From the NCBI GenBank assembly GCA_041687475.1, contig JAWLBW010000107.1, positions 1-13,549 of the forward strand: 13,549 nt of DNA, read 5' to 3'. This document shows positions 5,777 to 12,301 of this stretch, in pieces; the stretch's first letter is position 1; the number at the start of each line of letters is the position of its first letter. A program made the position numbers and the translations under genes. The stretch comes from JAWLBW01 sp041687475. GTDB taxonomy: Bacteria > J088 > JAWLBW01. A model generated the notes under the pieces. That model saw only the letters and a list, made by a program, of their open reading frames with translations, did no database searches and was not told the DNA's origin.

Positions 5777-7777
5777 ATGCCTGCTTGCGTGAATCACCCC
5801 GAGAAGCAGGTCAAGCGGCGTTGTTACGCGTGTCATGCGCATATCTGCCCCGCCTGCACCCTGCACGTCGATCGACACTATTTCTGCTCGTCGACCTGCC
5901 ATCTGGCGTGGAAGATTGAAGAGCCGCTGCCTTCCCGTCGCCGCCGGAAGGGAAAGAAGGCCCGCAAGCAAGCGAAGCGACAGGCCGTTGCCGAGCGCAC
6001 CGGCAACTCGAAGAAGGCCGAAGCCGCGAGAACCGAGGCTTTTCCCGGCCCCGTTGTTCAGTTCCCCGAAGGCCCGCCCTCGCCGCCGGCGTTCGAACTT
6101 CGCGACACCGCACAGGCGCCCGGCGAAGACGGAAGGCTCCTGCTTCTGCCCGAAGGGCCTCCTTCGCGGCCCGCCGAAGTCTTCGTTCAGGAAGACCAGG
6201 GCGCCCACGCCTTGTCGCCGGAAGGCCCGCCATCGCCGCCGGCCCCCGCGCCCGAAGAAACATTGCCGGCCGTCTCGCTCGACGGCCTGTTGCCCGAAGG
6301 ACCACCTTCGCCGTCGAAGGAATCGGTAGAAGAGGCCTACCATGACGACGGTATGGTCACGCCGATTGCTCTTGTACCCGAGGGACCGCCGACACCACCG
6401 CTTGGCGTACCATACGTGGATTCGGGGGCCGAAACAGCGCGGCTGCCCGAGGGTCCCCCCACGCCGCCGCTCACCGGCCCGCGTACCGACAACGAAAGGG
6501 CCGAGGCACCCGAGGCAGGAGCTGCTGCCGCGACGAGGCAGGGCTCCCTTCCCCCCGCAGATTTGCCGACGCAAACCGTAACGGCGCCGCGTACGATGGT
6601 GGTGCGCCAGATCGAAGTCAGGCGGGTAGGCCGAAAGCGCATGCTCGGCATGGGGGCCGTCAACGTCGCGCTGCTGCTGTTACTGCTCATGCTGGTCTTT
6701 TCCGGTAGCGAAAGTGAGCGTCTGACCGCGGCCTCGCTTCGTCCCACGCCGGTGCCCCCCACCGCCGATGAACTTGTGCCCCCGGCCATCTCGGCCCTGC
6801 CGGTCGAAACCACGGCGTCGTCCATCGTGCTCGAGGGCTCGGCCCTCCCCGGCGATCGCGTGCGCATTCTCGTCAACGGCGAAGTCGTGCAAACCCTGCC
6901 CGAAGCCGACGGACTCTTCGAAACCGCACCACTCGCCCTGCGCGTGGGCCTGAACGTCATTCAGGTCATGCTCGAGGGGCCCAGCGGCGTTCGCTACAGC
7001 GCCGCCCGCATGGTCGAACGTGTTTCGGGCGAACAGGCGCCTTCGGCCCCGGGCCTCATCAGCCTTGACCGGGGCAGCCCCCAGCGCAATGCGGTGGCCT
7101 TCACCTTCGACGGCGGCGCCTCGGACAACGCCGCGCGCGAGATTCTGGCGACCCTGCGTGAAAGGGACCTTCGCACCACGCTGTTTCTGACCGGCGAATT
7201 CATCGAATCCTTTCCCGACATCGTTCGCGAGGCCGTGGCCGACGGCCACGAAATCGGCAACCATACGTGGGATCACCCCCACCTGACCACCTTCGAGCAG
7301 AACCGCCGACACGATACGGCGCCCTCGATGACCGAATTCGAATTCAAGAGCCAGCTGGCGCGTACCGAAGCCGCCTTCGTCAAGGTTACCGGGCAGCGCC
7401 TGGCCCCCTGGTGGCGCGCGCCGTTCGGCGAAGTCAACGCGCAACTGCGCACGTGGGCGCATGATCTTGGCTACCGCCACGTCGGGTGGACCCGCAATAT
7501 CGGCGGCCTTCGCACCCTGGACTCGCTCGACTGGGTCGACCAACGCGATTCGACACTGTACCTGACCGCCGGCGAATTCTACGACCGCTTCTCCGGCCTG
7601 GCCCGACGCAAACAGGGCGCGGCCAACGGAGCCATCTTTCTTATGCACCTGGGCACACGCCGAACCAGCGACCAACTGCATCGCGAGCTCGGCCGCCTGC
7701 TCGACGCCTACCTGCAGAACGGGTATGAGATTTTACCGGTTTCCGACCTGGTGGCGAAAAACGACGCGCCGCTGTAG
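5777..7777 (+). CDS. Zinc finger / PEGPP-repeat / transmembrane polysaccharide deacetylase
   Basis: 666 residues from the ATG at 5777. (1) Residues 1-42 form a B-box-like zinc finger with C4, H7, C16, C19, C24, C27, C37, C41 and H42. (2) A basic stretch follows (about 50-75). (3) Six PEGPP-[S/T]-x-P repeats begin at 97, 125, 148, 173, 201 and 224. (4) A single membrane helix spans about 289-310, preceded by RRVGRKR, giving N-terminus-in topology. (5) A small beta domain (about 336-418) resembles glucodextranase/Ig-like modules (GSALPGDRVRILVNGE). (6) A NodB-type (CE4) deacetylase shows TFDGG (D445), HTWDH (H496, H500), RAPFGE (R547) and LMHLG (H624). The second motif-1 aspartate is Gly, as in a minority of CE4 proteins. 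It should remove acetyl groups from an envelope glycan. The glycosyltransferase gene follows 69 bases later. The start lacks a strong Shine-Dalgarno. Confidence 0.92.
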   Translation: MPACVNHPEKQVKRRCYACHAHICPACTLHVDRHYFCSSTCHLAWKIEEPLPSRRRRKGKKARKQAKRQAVAERTGNSKKAEAARTEAFPGPVVQFPEGPPSPPAFELRDTAQAPGEDGRLLLLPEGPPSRPAEVFVQEDQGAHALSPEGPPSPPAPAPEETLPAVSLDGLLPEGPPSPSKESVEEAYHDDGMVTPIALVPEGPPTPPLGVPYVDSGAETARLPEGPPTPPLTGPRTDNERAEAPEAGAAAATRQGSLPPADLPTQTVTAPRTMVVRQIEVRRVGRKRMLGMGAVNVALLLLLLMLVFSGSESERLTAASLRPTPVPPTADELVPPAISALPVETTASSIVLEGSALPGDRVRILVNGEVVQTLPEADGLFETAPLALRVGLNVIQVMLEGPSGVRYSAARMVERVSGEQAPSAPGLISLDRGSPQRNAVAFTFDGGASDNAAREILATLRERDLRTTLFLTGEFIESFPDIVREAVADGHEIGNHTWDHPHLTTFEQNRRHDTAPSMTEFEFKSQLARTEAAFVKVTGQRLAPWWRAPFGEVNAQLRTWAHDLGYRHVGWTRNIGGLRTLDSLDWVDQRDSTLYLTAGEFYDRFSGLARRKQGAANGAIFLMHLGTRRTSDQLHRELGRLLDAYLQNGYEILPVSDLVAKNDAPL

Positions 7778-7795
7778 AATCACCCGACTCACCGG

Positions 7796-7825
7796 TTGCG
7801 TGCCCTGAAGCCGCGCGCCTATAAT
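7796..7825 (+). promoter_or_regulatory. Sigma-70-type promoter for the glycosyltransferase gene
   Basis: TTGCGT (7796-7801), an 18-base spacer, then a perfect TATAAT (7820-7825). Transcription would start near 7832, leaving a leader of about 15 bases that holds GAGG (7839-7842), four bases before the GTG at 7847. This supports the GTG start and separates the gene from the upstream deacetylase gene. Confidence 0.75.
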
Positions 7826-7846
7826 GAACGTTCTTTTCGAGGCGTT

Positions 7847-9160
7847 GTGAGCTGGCTTGATTGGATTCTCATCCTCATGTTCTTCAACGGTACGGCCTGG
7901 GCGCTCAGTATCGTCGTACTGGTGCTTGAACAGCGCTTCGTACCCCCGTTGCGGCCCGATGCCTATGACGCGCCCCCCGAGGGCGAGCCGCTGGTCAGCA
8001 TTCTGATTCCTGCCCGCAACGAAGAGCGCAACATTCGTCGCTGCCTCGACGCCGTCGTCTCGCAGGACTACACCAACCTTGAAGTCATCGTCATCGACGA
8101 TCAGAGCGAAGACGCCACCGCCGCCATTGTCGAGGAGTTCGCCGCCCGCGATACGCGCGTGCGCCTGGTGCGCGGCAAGCCGCTGCCCGACGGGTGGAAG
8201 GGTAAGGGTTGGGCTCTGTGGCAGGGCCATCAACTCGCGCGGGGAAGCTGGGTGTTGCTGCTCGACGCCGATACCCGTATCTACCCCCATGCGGTGACCC
8301 AGACGCTCGGCTTCGCCGTCGACAAGGGCATTGCCTTCCTGAACCCCACCCCGCTGTTCAAACTCGGCAGTTTCTGGGAACGGGTGCTGCAGCCGTTTGT
8401 CTGGGACTTCGTGCTGTTGCGCTTTCCCAAGATGCTCGTCAACCGGCAGGCGTTTCCCGACAACATGGCGTTCGGCCCCTTTCTGCTCATCAAGCGCGAG
8501 GCCTACGACGCCGTGGGCGGCCACAGTTCGGTCTGCCATTCGATTCTCGAAGACGTGCTGCTGAGCAAGGAAATCAAGAAAGCCGGCTATCAGACCTACG
8601 TGGTCGACGGGTCGAATATCTTCGAAGTACGCATGTACACGAACCTGGCCGAGGTTCTGCAGGGGTGGACGAAGACGGCTTTCGCCTCCATGAACTACAA
8701 CCTGCCGATGATGCTGCTGGCCATCGTGTGCATGTTCCTGTCGGCCGCCCTGCCATTTCTCTCGCTGCCCGTTTCGGCCATCGAGTACTATCGAACCGGC
8801 AACGAGCTGGCGTGGCTCTTCCTGGTGGCCTCGATCTTCCAGGTGGGGGTGCTCTGGCTGCGCAGGCTGATCAAGGACCTCTACTATCAGTTTCCGCTGC
8901 GGTACGTTTTCACGCACCCCTTCGCCGTGTTCCTGGTCATTTACATGCAGTTGAATTCGACCTGGCAGTACTACTTCGGCGCCATCACGTGGAAGGGGCG
9001 GGCGTACGTTCGATCCTGGCCGAAGTCCGCTACGACAACGAGGCCGCGATCGAGCTCTACCAGCGCGCCGGCTTCGAACAACTCGGCGCCCGCACCGACT
9101 ACTACGGCCCCGGCCGACACGCCNNNNNNNNNNAAGGGGCGGGCGTACGTTCGATCCTGA
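7847..9160 (+). CDS. Membrane family-2 glycosyltransferase (3' end interrupted by gap)
   Basis: GTG start at 7847 with GAGG four bases upstream. A hydrophobic N-terminal helix (about 7-27) is followed by a GT-A catalytic domain: LVSILIPARNEE (49-60), DDQS (84-87), the metal-binding DAD (140-142), the ILEDVLLSK acidic pair (E235-D236) and QGW (272-274) at the usual QxxRW position. The C-terminus has several membrane segments. GWKGKGWALWQG and the general layout resemble HpnB/CrtQ-type lipid glycosyltransferases; the substrate is unknown. The natural C-terminus appears to be WKGRAYVRS followed by TGA. A 26-base direct repeat (8993-9018 and 9134-9159) brackets about 115 bases of foreign sequence plus a 10-N gap, so the continuous frame to 9160 contains about 47 spurious residues. 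Removing one repeat period gives 390 residues. It probably acts with the upstream deacetylase. Confidence 0.87.
   Translation: MSWLDWILILMFFNGTAWALSIVVLVLEQRFVPPLRPDAYDAPPEGEPLVSILIPARNEERNIRRCLDAVVSQDYTNLEVIVIDDQSEDATAAIVEEFAARDTRVRLVRGKPLPDGWKGKGWALWQGHQLARGSWVLLLDADTRIYPHAVTQTLGFAVDKGIAFLNPTPLFKLGSFWERVLQPFVWDFVLLRFPKMLVNRQAFPDNMAFGPFLLIKREAYDAVGGHSSVCHSILEDVLLSKEIKKAGYQTYVVDGSNIFEVRMYTNLAEVLQGWTKTAFASMNYNLPMMLLAIVCMFLSAALPFLSLPVSAIEYYRTGNELAWLFLVASIFQVGVLWLRRLIKDLYYQFPLRYVFTHPFAVFLVIYMQLNSTWQYYFGAITWKGRAYVRSWPKSATTTRPRSSSTSAPASNNSAPAPTTTAPADTXXXXKGRAYVRS
8993..9018 (+). repeat. 26-base direct repeat, copy 1 (gap-flanking)
   Basis: Identical to 9134-9159 over 26 bases. In this copy the downstream sequence switches to a GNAT acetyltransferase fragment. 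In the second copy it runs into the expected TGA stop of the glycosyltransferase gene. This pattern is typical of two contigs overlapping at a scaffold gap with one misextended end. Confidence 0.9.
9001..9123 (+). pseudogene. Fragment of a RimI-like GNAT acetyltransferase
   Basis: Read in the frame of 9004, this encodes GVRSILAEVR and then YDNEAAIELYQRAGFEQLG, ending RTDYYGPGRHA. This is the classic C-terminal GNAT signature (L-E-V-R-x-x-N-x-A-A-I-x-L-Y-x-x-x-G-F, then a Y-Y motif) of RimI-type N-acetyltransferases that use acetyl-CoA. No N-terminal part is present, and the frame runs into the N gap. The upstream end coincides with a 26-base repeat inside the glycosyltransferase gene. It is best read as a piece of another locus joined here during assembly. 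Confidence 0.75.
9124..9133. other. Assembly gap (10 N)
   Basis: Ten unknown bases. The round number suggests a placeholder, so true distance and continuity across it are unknown. Confidence 0.98.
9134..9159 (+). repeat. 26-base direct repeat, copy 2 (gap-flanking)
   Basis: Second copy of 8993-9018, starting at the first base after the gap. It encodes KGRAYVRS in the glycosyltransferase frame, followed at once by TGA (9158-9160). Confidence 0.9.
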
Positions 9161-9508
9161 CGGACGGATGCAGGGTGGTCGTCGGACGTCGGACGTCGGA
9201 CGGAATAGGTACAGGAACAATGCTGCACATGCCCCCTGCGCCCCCATTACATAGGGGTATGACTGCAGCCCGCCTTCGGCGAGCGCCATCTGACTACGCT
9301 TCGCTTCGCCCCCGACGTGACCTCGTTCGGCGTTTCGCTTTGCAGACGAATGGGGGGGAGGCGCGGGTCGGAGGCCGTTGATTGTCGGGGAGAGTGCTAC
9401 GGCCCCTATCTTCAGAGTGCCCCTCTGCGCCTTTGCGCCTCGGTGTATCCTTTTCGGTCGACCATCGGGCATTGGACATCGGCCATTCCGCGCCGCAGGC
9501 GCGGCGTA
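9161..9508. repeat. Gene-free spacer filled with dispersed short repeats
   Basis: About 350 bases without a convincing gene. It holds GGACGTCGGACGTCGG (9184-9199, also at 3940-3955). Around 9418-9445 is a segment (CTCTGCGCCTTTGCGCCTCGG) whose reverse strand translates as HRGAKAQR-like text, familiar from spurious proteins over dispersed repeats in many bacterial genomes. At 9461-9504 is a CATTGGACAT/GGCCATT element ending in the hairpin CCGCGCC-GCA-GGCGCGG (9488-9494 / 9498-9504). The hairpin abuts the mtfA promoter. Confidence 0.65.
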
Positions 9509-9517
9509 TGCTATAGT
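9509..9517 (+). promoter_or_regulatory. Extended -10 promoter for a leaderless mtfA transcript
   Basis: TGC-TATAGT: an extended -10 (TGn at 9509-9511) with TATAGT at 9512-9517. The hexamer occupies -12 to -7 relative to the ATG at 9524, so the first transcribed base would be the A of the start codon. No Shine-Dalgarno exists and no good -35 is seen, as expected for an extended -10 leaderless gene. Confidence 0.6.
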
Positions 9518-9523
9518 GTTCGG

Positions 9524-10333
9524 ATGATCTCGCCCCTGCGCTGGCTGCGTCGCAAACTCGTGCTCGAAAAGCGTCCGTTTCCCCCCGAGTGGCTTGCCAT
9601 TCTGGAAACGCAGGCCCCTTTCTACCCCGCGCTTTCCGAAGACGAGCAGGAACGGTTGCGCCGGCTGATCAAGCTTTTTATCTGGGAGCGCTACTTTTTC
9701 GGCGCCGGGGGCTTCGAGATGAACGATGAGGCCCGCGTGCTCATCGCGGCCTCGGCCTGCCGGCTCATTCTGCACCTCGACCTGCGTTATTACAACCAGC
9801 TTACCGAAATCATCGTGTACCCGAGCGCCTTCGTGAACCCCCAGGCACAGGGCGTACACCTGGGCGAGTCGCACTGGTGGGGTATCGTGGTGCTGGCCTG
9901 GGACAGCGTGGTAGCCGGTTTGCAGAACCAGCACGACGGCAGCGACACGGCCCTGCATGAATTCGCCCACGTACTCGACCGCTCGTCGGGCGCCTACGAC
10001 GGAACGCCGCCGCTGCACCGGTTTTCCGATTACTACCCCTGGGCGCGCGTACTGACCGAGCATTACCTGCGGCTGCAGGAACGCCGCAAGCCGCAGCGCA
10101 AGGCCCTTCGCGAATACGGGGCGACCAATGAAGCCGAGTTCTTCGCCGTGGCGACCGAAGTCTTCTTCGAAACGCCGCAGCGTTTGTGGAACAACGTGCC
10201 CGACCTGTACGAAGAATTCGCTCGCTTCTATCGCCATGATCCGCTCGGACGGCTCGCCTCGACGAGTGCATCCGACATCCCCCTTCCCCCCGCTCAGCAA
10301 GAGGAGAGTTCCGGTGGAAAAACAGCGCATTGA
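9524..10333 (+). CDS. mtfA: MtfA-like M90-family zinc metallopeptidase
   Basis: 269 residues, close to the 265 of E. coli MtfA. The zinc-binding HEFAHVLD motif has H145, E146 and H149, and a third ligand lies in EAEFFAVATEVFFE (E212 by alignment with the MtfA glutamate; E205 is the alternative). The N-terminal part (RKLVLEKRPFPPEWLAIL, then the conserved LIKLFIWERYFFGAGGFEMN) is the family's typical lead-in. E. coli MtfA is a cytosolic aminopeptidase that binds the glucose-PTS repressor Mlc; nothing here shows an Mlc partner, so the role in this organism is open. There is no signal peptide. The ATG at 9524 is placed by the extended -10 box just upstream, implying a leaderless mRNA. Its last 20 bases overlap the RidA gene. 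Confidence 0.9.
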   Translation: MISPLRWLRRKLVLEKRPFPPEWLAILETQAPFYPALSEDEQERLRRLIKLFIWERYFFGAGGFEMNDEARVLIAASACRLILHLDLRYYNQLTEIIVYPSAFVNPQAQGVHLGESHWWGIVVLAWDSVVAGLQNQHDGSDTALHEFAHVLDRSSGAYDGTPPLHRFSDYYPWARVLTEHYLRLQERRKPQRKALREYGATNEAEFFAVATEVFFETPQRLWNNVPDLYEEFARFYRHDPLGRLASTSASDIPLPPAQQEESSGGKTAH

Positions 10334-10700
10334 TACAGGCACCCCCTGGGAACCCATCGTCGGTTATTCACGGGCCGTTCGCGTCGGCTCGTTCGTGGCC
10401 GTTTCGGGCACGACGGCCACCGATAGCGAAGGCAACATCGTCGGGGCAAACGACGCGCACCTGCAGACCATTCAGGCCATTCGCAACGTGCAGTCGGCCC
10501 TGCACCAGGCCGGCGCCCGACTTGAAGACGTGGTGCGCACGCGCATTTACGTGACGAACATCGACGACTGGGAGAAGGTGGGCCGGGCCCACGGCGAGTT
10601 CTTCAGGGACATTCGCCCGGCCACCACCATGGTCGAGGTGGCGAAGCTCATTCACCCCGATCTGCTCGTCGAAATCGAAGCCGAAGCCTGGGTCGATTGA
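10314..10700 (+). CDS. RidA-family (YjgF/UK114) protein
   Basis: 128 residues from a GTG at 10314, with GAGGAG (10301-10306) a few bases upstream. The start lies inside the mtfA gene (20-base overlap), so translation is probably coupled. The small chorismate-mutase-like fold is clear: PWEPIVGYSRAVRVG, VAVSGTTATD, the central helix LQTIQAIRNVQSALHQAGA, VVRTRIYVTNIDDW, and the C-terminal RPATTMVEV...LVEIEAEAW. Arg101 and Glu120 correspond to the residues that bind the substrate carboxylate and catalytic water in RidA enamine/imine deaminases. It may hydrolyse reactive 2-aminoacrylate-like intermediates in the cytoplasm, but the family has several subgroups and I cannot say it is RidA itself. 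The bidirectional terminator at 10845-10875 ends the operon. Confidence 0.93.
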   Translation: MEKQRIDTGTPWEPIVGYSRAVRVGSFVAVSGTTATDSEGNIVGANDAHLQTIQAIRNVQSALHQAGARLEDVVRTRIYVTNIDDWEKVGRAHGEFFRDIRPATTMVEVAKLIHPDLLVEIEAEAWVD

Positions 10701-10732
10701 ATCGCGTTTCGGGAGCGGCGCAGCTTCCGGCC

Positions 10733-10774
10733 AGTACGGTGAAGACAGTGCGGTGAAGACTGTTCGGTGGAGAG
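10733..10774 (+). repeat. 14-base tandem repeat, three units
   Basis: AGTACGGTGAAGAC (10733-10746), AGTGCGGTGAAGAC (10747-10760) and the diverged TGTTCGGTGGAGAG (10761-10774). Units 1 and 2 match at 13 of 14 bases. It lies in the 3' untranslated region between the RidA-family gene and the terminator. Confidence 0.75.
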
Positions 10775-10844
10775 TAGGAAGACCACCAGTACGCATCCCC
10801 GACCACGGCAAATGGGGAAGGCATTCGACAATAGCCCGTAAGAA

Positions 10845-10875
10845 AAAAGGGGAAGCCATACTGGCTTCCCCTTTT
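10845..10875. terminator. Bidirectional rho-independent terminator
   Basis: AAAAGGGGAAGCC (10845-10857), loop ATACT, GGCTTCCCCTTTT (10863-10875): a 13-bp perfect stem with T-rich tails in both directions (TTTTCGATTTT on plus, TTTTTTCTTACG on minus). It serves both the mtfA-ridA unit and the converging lipoprotein gene, whose stop is at 10900. Confidence 0.92.
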
Positions 10876-10899
10876 CGATTTTCCGGTATAAGTACCGGC

Positions 10900-12033
10900 T
10901 TACTTGAGAACGACCGGCTGATTTACCTGGTTGACAGCCGAGACTTCGACCGACAACGAAATGGTGGCCCAACCCTCATCCTCGTTGTCGTTCCAGACGC
11001 GCTGGGTCTGCGAAATCGAGACGGTGAGCGAACCGGTATAGGTGTCGCAGGATTCTTCAATGTTGTCGGCGCAGGTTTCGGACGAAACCGAAGCCTGCTG
11101 CCAATCGGAAAGCGTGATGGCCGGCGCGTTGGTCGGCGTATCGTCCCACACGCTGAACGTGCCGCAGGTTTCAGTCTGCTGCTCGTAATAAGCGTTTTCG
11201 ACGTCGCCGGCCGGCGTCGTCTCGGTGCCGTTCAACCCGCCGTCGATGTACACCGACCAATCCTTGGCAATGTACAGAATCCGGCTGCCCTCGGCGTAGA
11301 GGGAGAGATCCAGCTGATCGCCCCGCAACTCGCCCGAGTACGCAGAGAAGGGGTACATCGTTACCGAACCGGTAACCTCGCCGGCTGCATAGACTTCTTC
11401 GCAAAGCACGCCGGTGGCGTCGGTAACCGTGACCGTATAGACCGGCTCTTCGGTTTCCGTCGGCGCACTGGCAACGGCGGCGAAGGGGCTGAAGGTTACG
11501 GTGTCGCCGGTTACGACGCCGGCGCCGAAGGCCGTGTTGGCCAGGAATACCCAGTCGTTCACGCCGCGGTCCCAATGGCCGACCTGAAGACCGGTCGTAT
11601 CGCTTACGTCGGCGCCGTACGGCACGGTCGCACGGGCGGGAATGGTAAGCGTAATGGGAGCCAGCTGGGGAAAGGAAACCAGCGAGATTTCGACGCCGGC
11701 GCCCAGCTGCACGAGCGCGTCGGGAAGCGACAGCTGCTGCAGGTGCATGAGCGAAAGAACAGCCTCGGTCACACCCGCCGGAAGGCCGTCGGCCGGAATT
11801 TCAACCTTGGCTCCGTAAATGGGGCTCGTGGGGTCGGTCACGGCCAGCGACACCGGCTCGCCCGCGCGAACCAGGGCGGCGGTGCCGCCGTTCTGCAGGG
11901 CTTCGTCGAGAATGGCGTTGAAGGCCGCGTCCCTCAGTCCCTGTTCGAGCTGCGCAATCAGATCGCCACAGCCCGAGAGCGTGACGCTTCCCAGCAATGC
12001 GACCGCTGCAACGAGCAACCGTTTCATCTTCAT
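10900..12033 (-). CDS. Lipoprotein with ZU5-like domain
   Basis: 377 residues. MKMKRLLVAAVALLGSVTLSGC is a canonical lipoprotein signal (LSGC, lipidated Cys22). AGGAG (12040-12044, minus) six bases before the ATG at 12033 fixes the start. After a short helical segment (about 24-48), residues about 58-195 read like a bacterial ZU5-type domain: YGAKVEIPADGLPAGVTEAV, then LGAGVEISL, PITLTIPARATVPYGAD, VGHWDRGVNDWVFL and TVTFSPFAAVAS, matching the family order of a G-A-x-V-x-x-P-x-G-x-L-P-x-G start, an x-P-x-T-L-T-x-P middle and a W-x-x-x-x-x-x-W strand pair. The C-terminal part (about 200-377) is beta-rich with four cysteines, probably two disulfides, and no recognised family. Likely an envelope structural or adhesion-type lipoprotein. 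Monocistronic, with a consensus promoter. Confidence 0.88.
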   Translation of the reverse strand: MKMKRLLVAAVALLGSVTLSGCGDLIAQLEQGLRDAAFNAILDEALQNGGTAALVRAGEPVSLAVTDPTSPIYGAKVEIPADGLPAGVTEAVLSLMHLQQLSLPDALVQLGAGVEISLVSFPQLAPITLTIPARATVPYGADVSDTTGLQVGHWDRGVNDWVFLANTAFGAGVVTGDTVTFSPFAAVASAPTETEEPVYTVTVTDATGVLCEEVYAAGEVTGSVTMYPFSAYSGELRGDQLDLSLYAEGSRILYIAKDWSVYIDGGLNGTETTPAGDVENAYYEQQTETCGTFSVWDDTPTNAPAITLSDWQQASVSSETCADNIEESCDTYTGSLTVSISQTQRVWNDNEDEGWATISLSVEVSAVNQVNQPVVLK

Positions 12034-12101
12034 AGGGGTCTCCTGTAAGAGATTGGGTGAGCCGGCGCCCGGTAAGCGCCGACTCGGTAAGAATGGCGCT
12101 C

Positions 12102-12130
12102 AGTCTAATCGGCACGACGCATCGTGTCAA
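12102..12130 (-). promoter_or_regulatory. Sigma-70-type promoter for the ZU5-like lipoprotein gene
   Basis: On the minus strand: a perfect TTGACA (12130-12125), a 17-base spacer, then TAGACT (12107-12102). The start would be near 12095, giving a leader of about 60 bases that carries the inverted repeat GGCGC...GCGCC (12064-12079) and the AGGAG ribosome site. Confidence 0.75.
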
Positions 12131-12301
12131 GTACCCCTGCCCGGGGCCCCGAACGCACGCCTGCGCCGACCGGCTGTGTGTGTGTGACCAGCTTGCGTGC
12201 GTCGAAGTGGCGCCAGGTTGCGGATCGGTATGCCGAGAAGACCTGGAGGAACCCTGCTGCGTATCCGGTCACGTGCGACACGGCGGCGGCACGACCAACC
12301 T

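Noticed and set aside
6680..7681. 333-codon minus-strand open frame opposite the deacetylase
   Set aside because: Shadow of the CE4 coding sequence with no domain signature.
7733..10357. 874-codon open frame on the minus strand
   Set aside because: It runs through the N gap and opposite three well-supported genes and the repeats; an antisense artefact of GC-rich codon bias.
12131..12301. Small gene between the cytochrome c stop and the lipoprotein promoter
   Set aside because: Open frames here lack domain features or start signals; the only notable sequence is a short TG dinucleotide run near 12174-12185.
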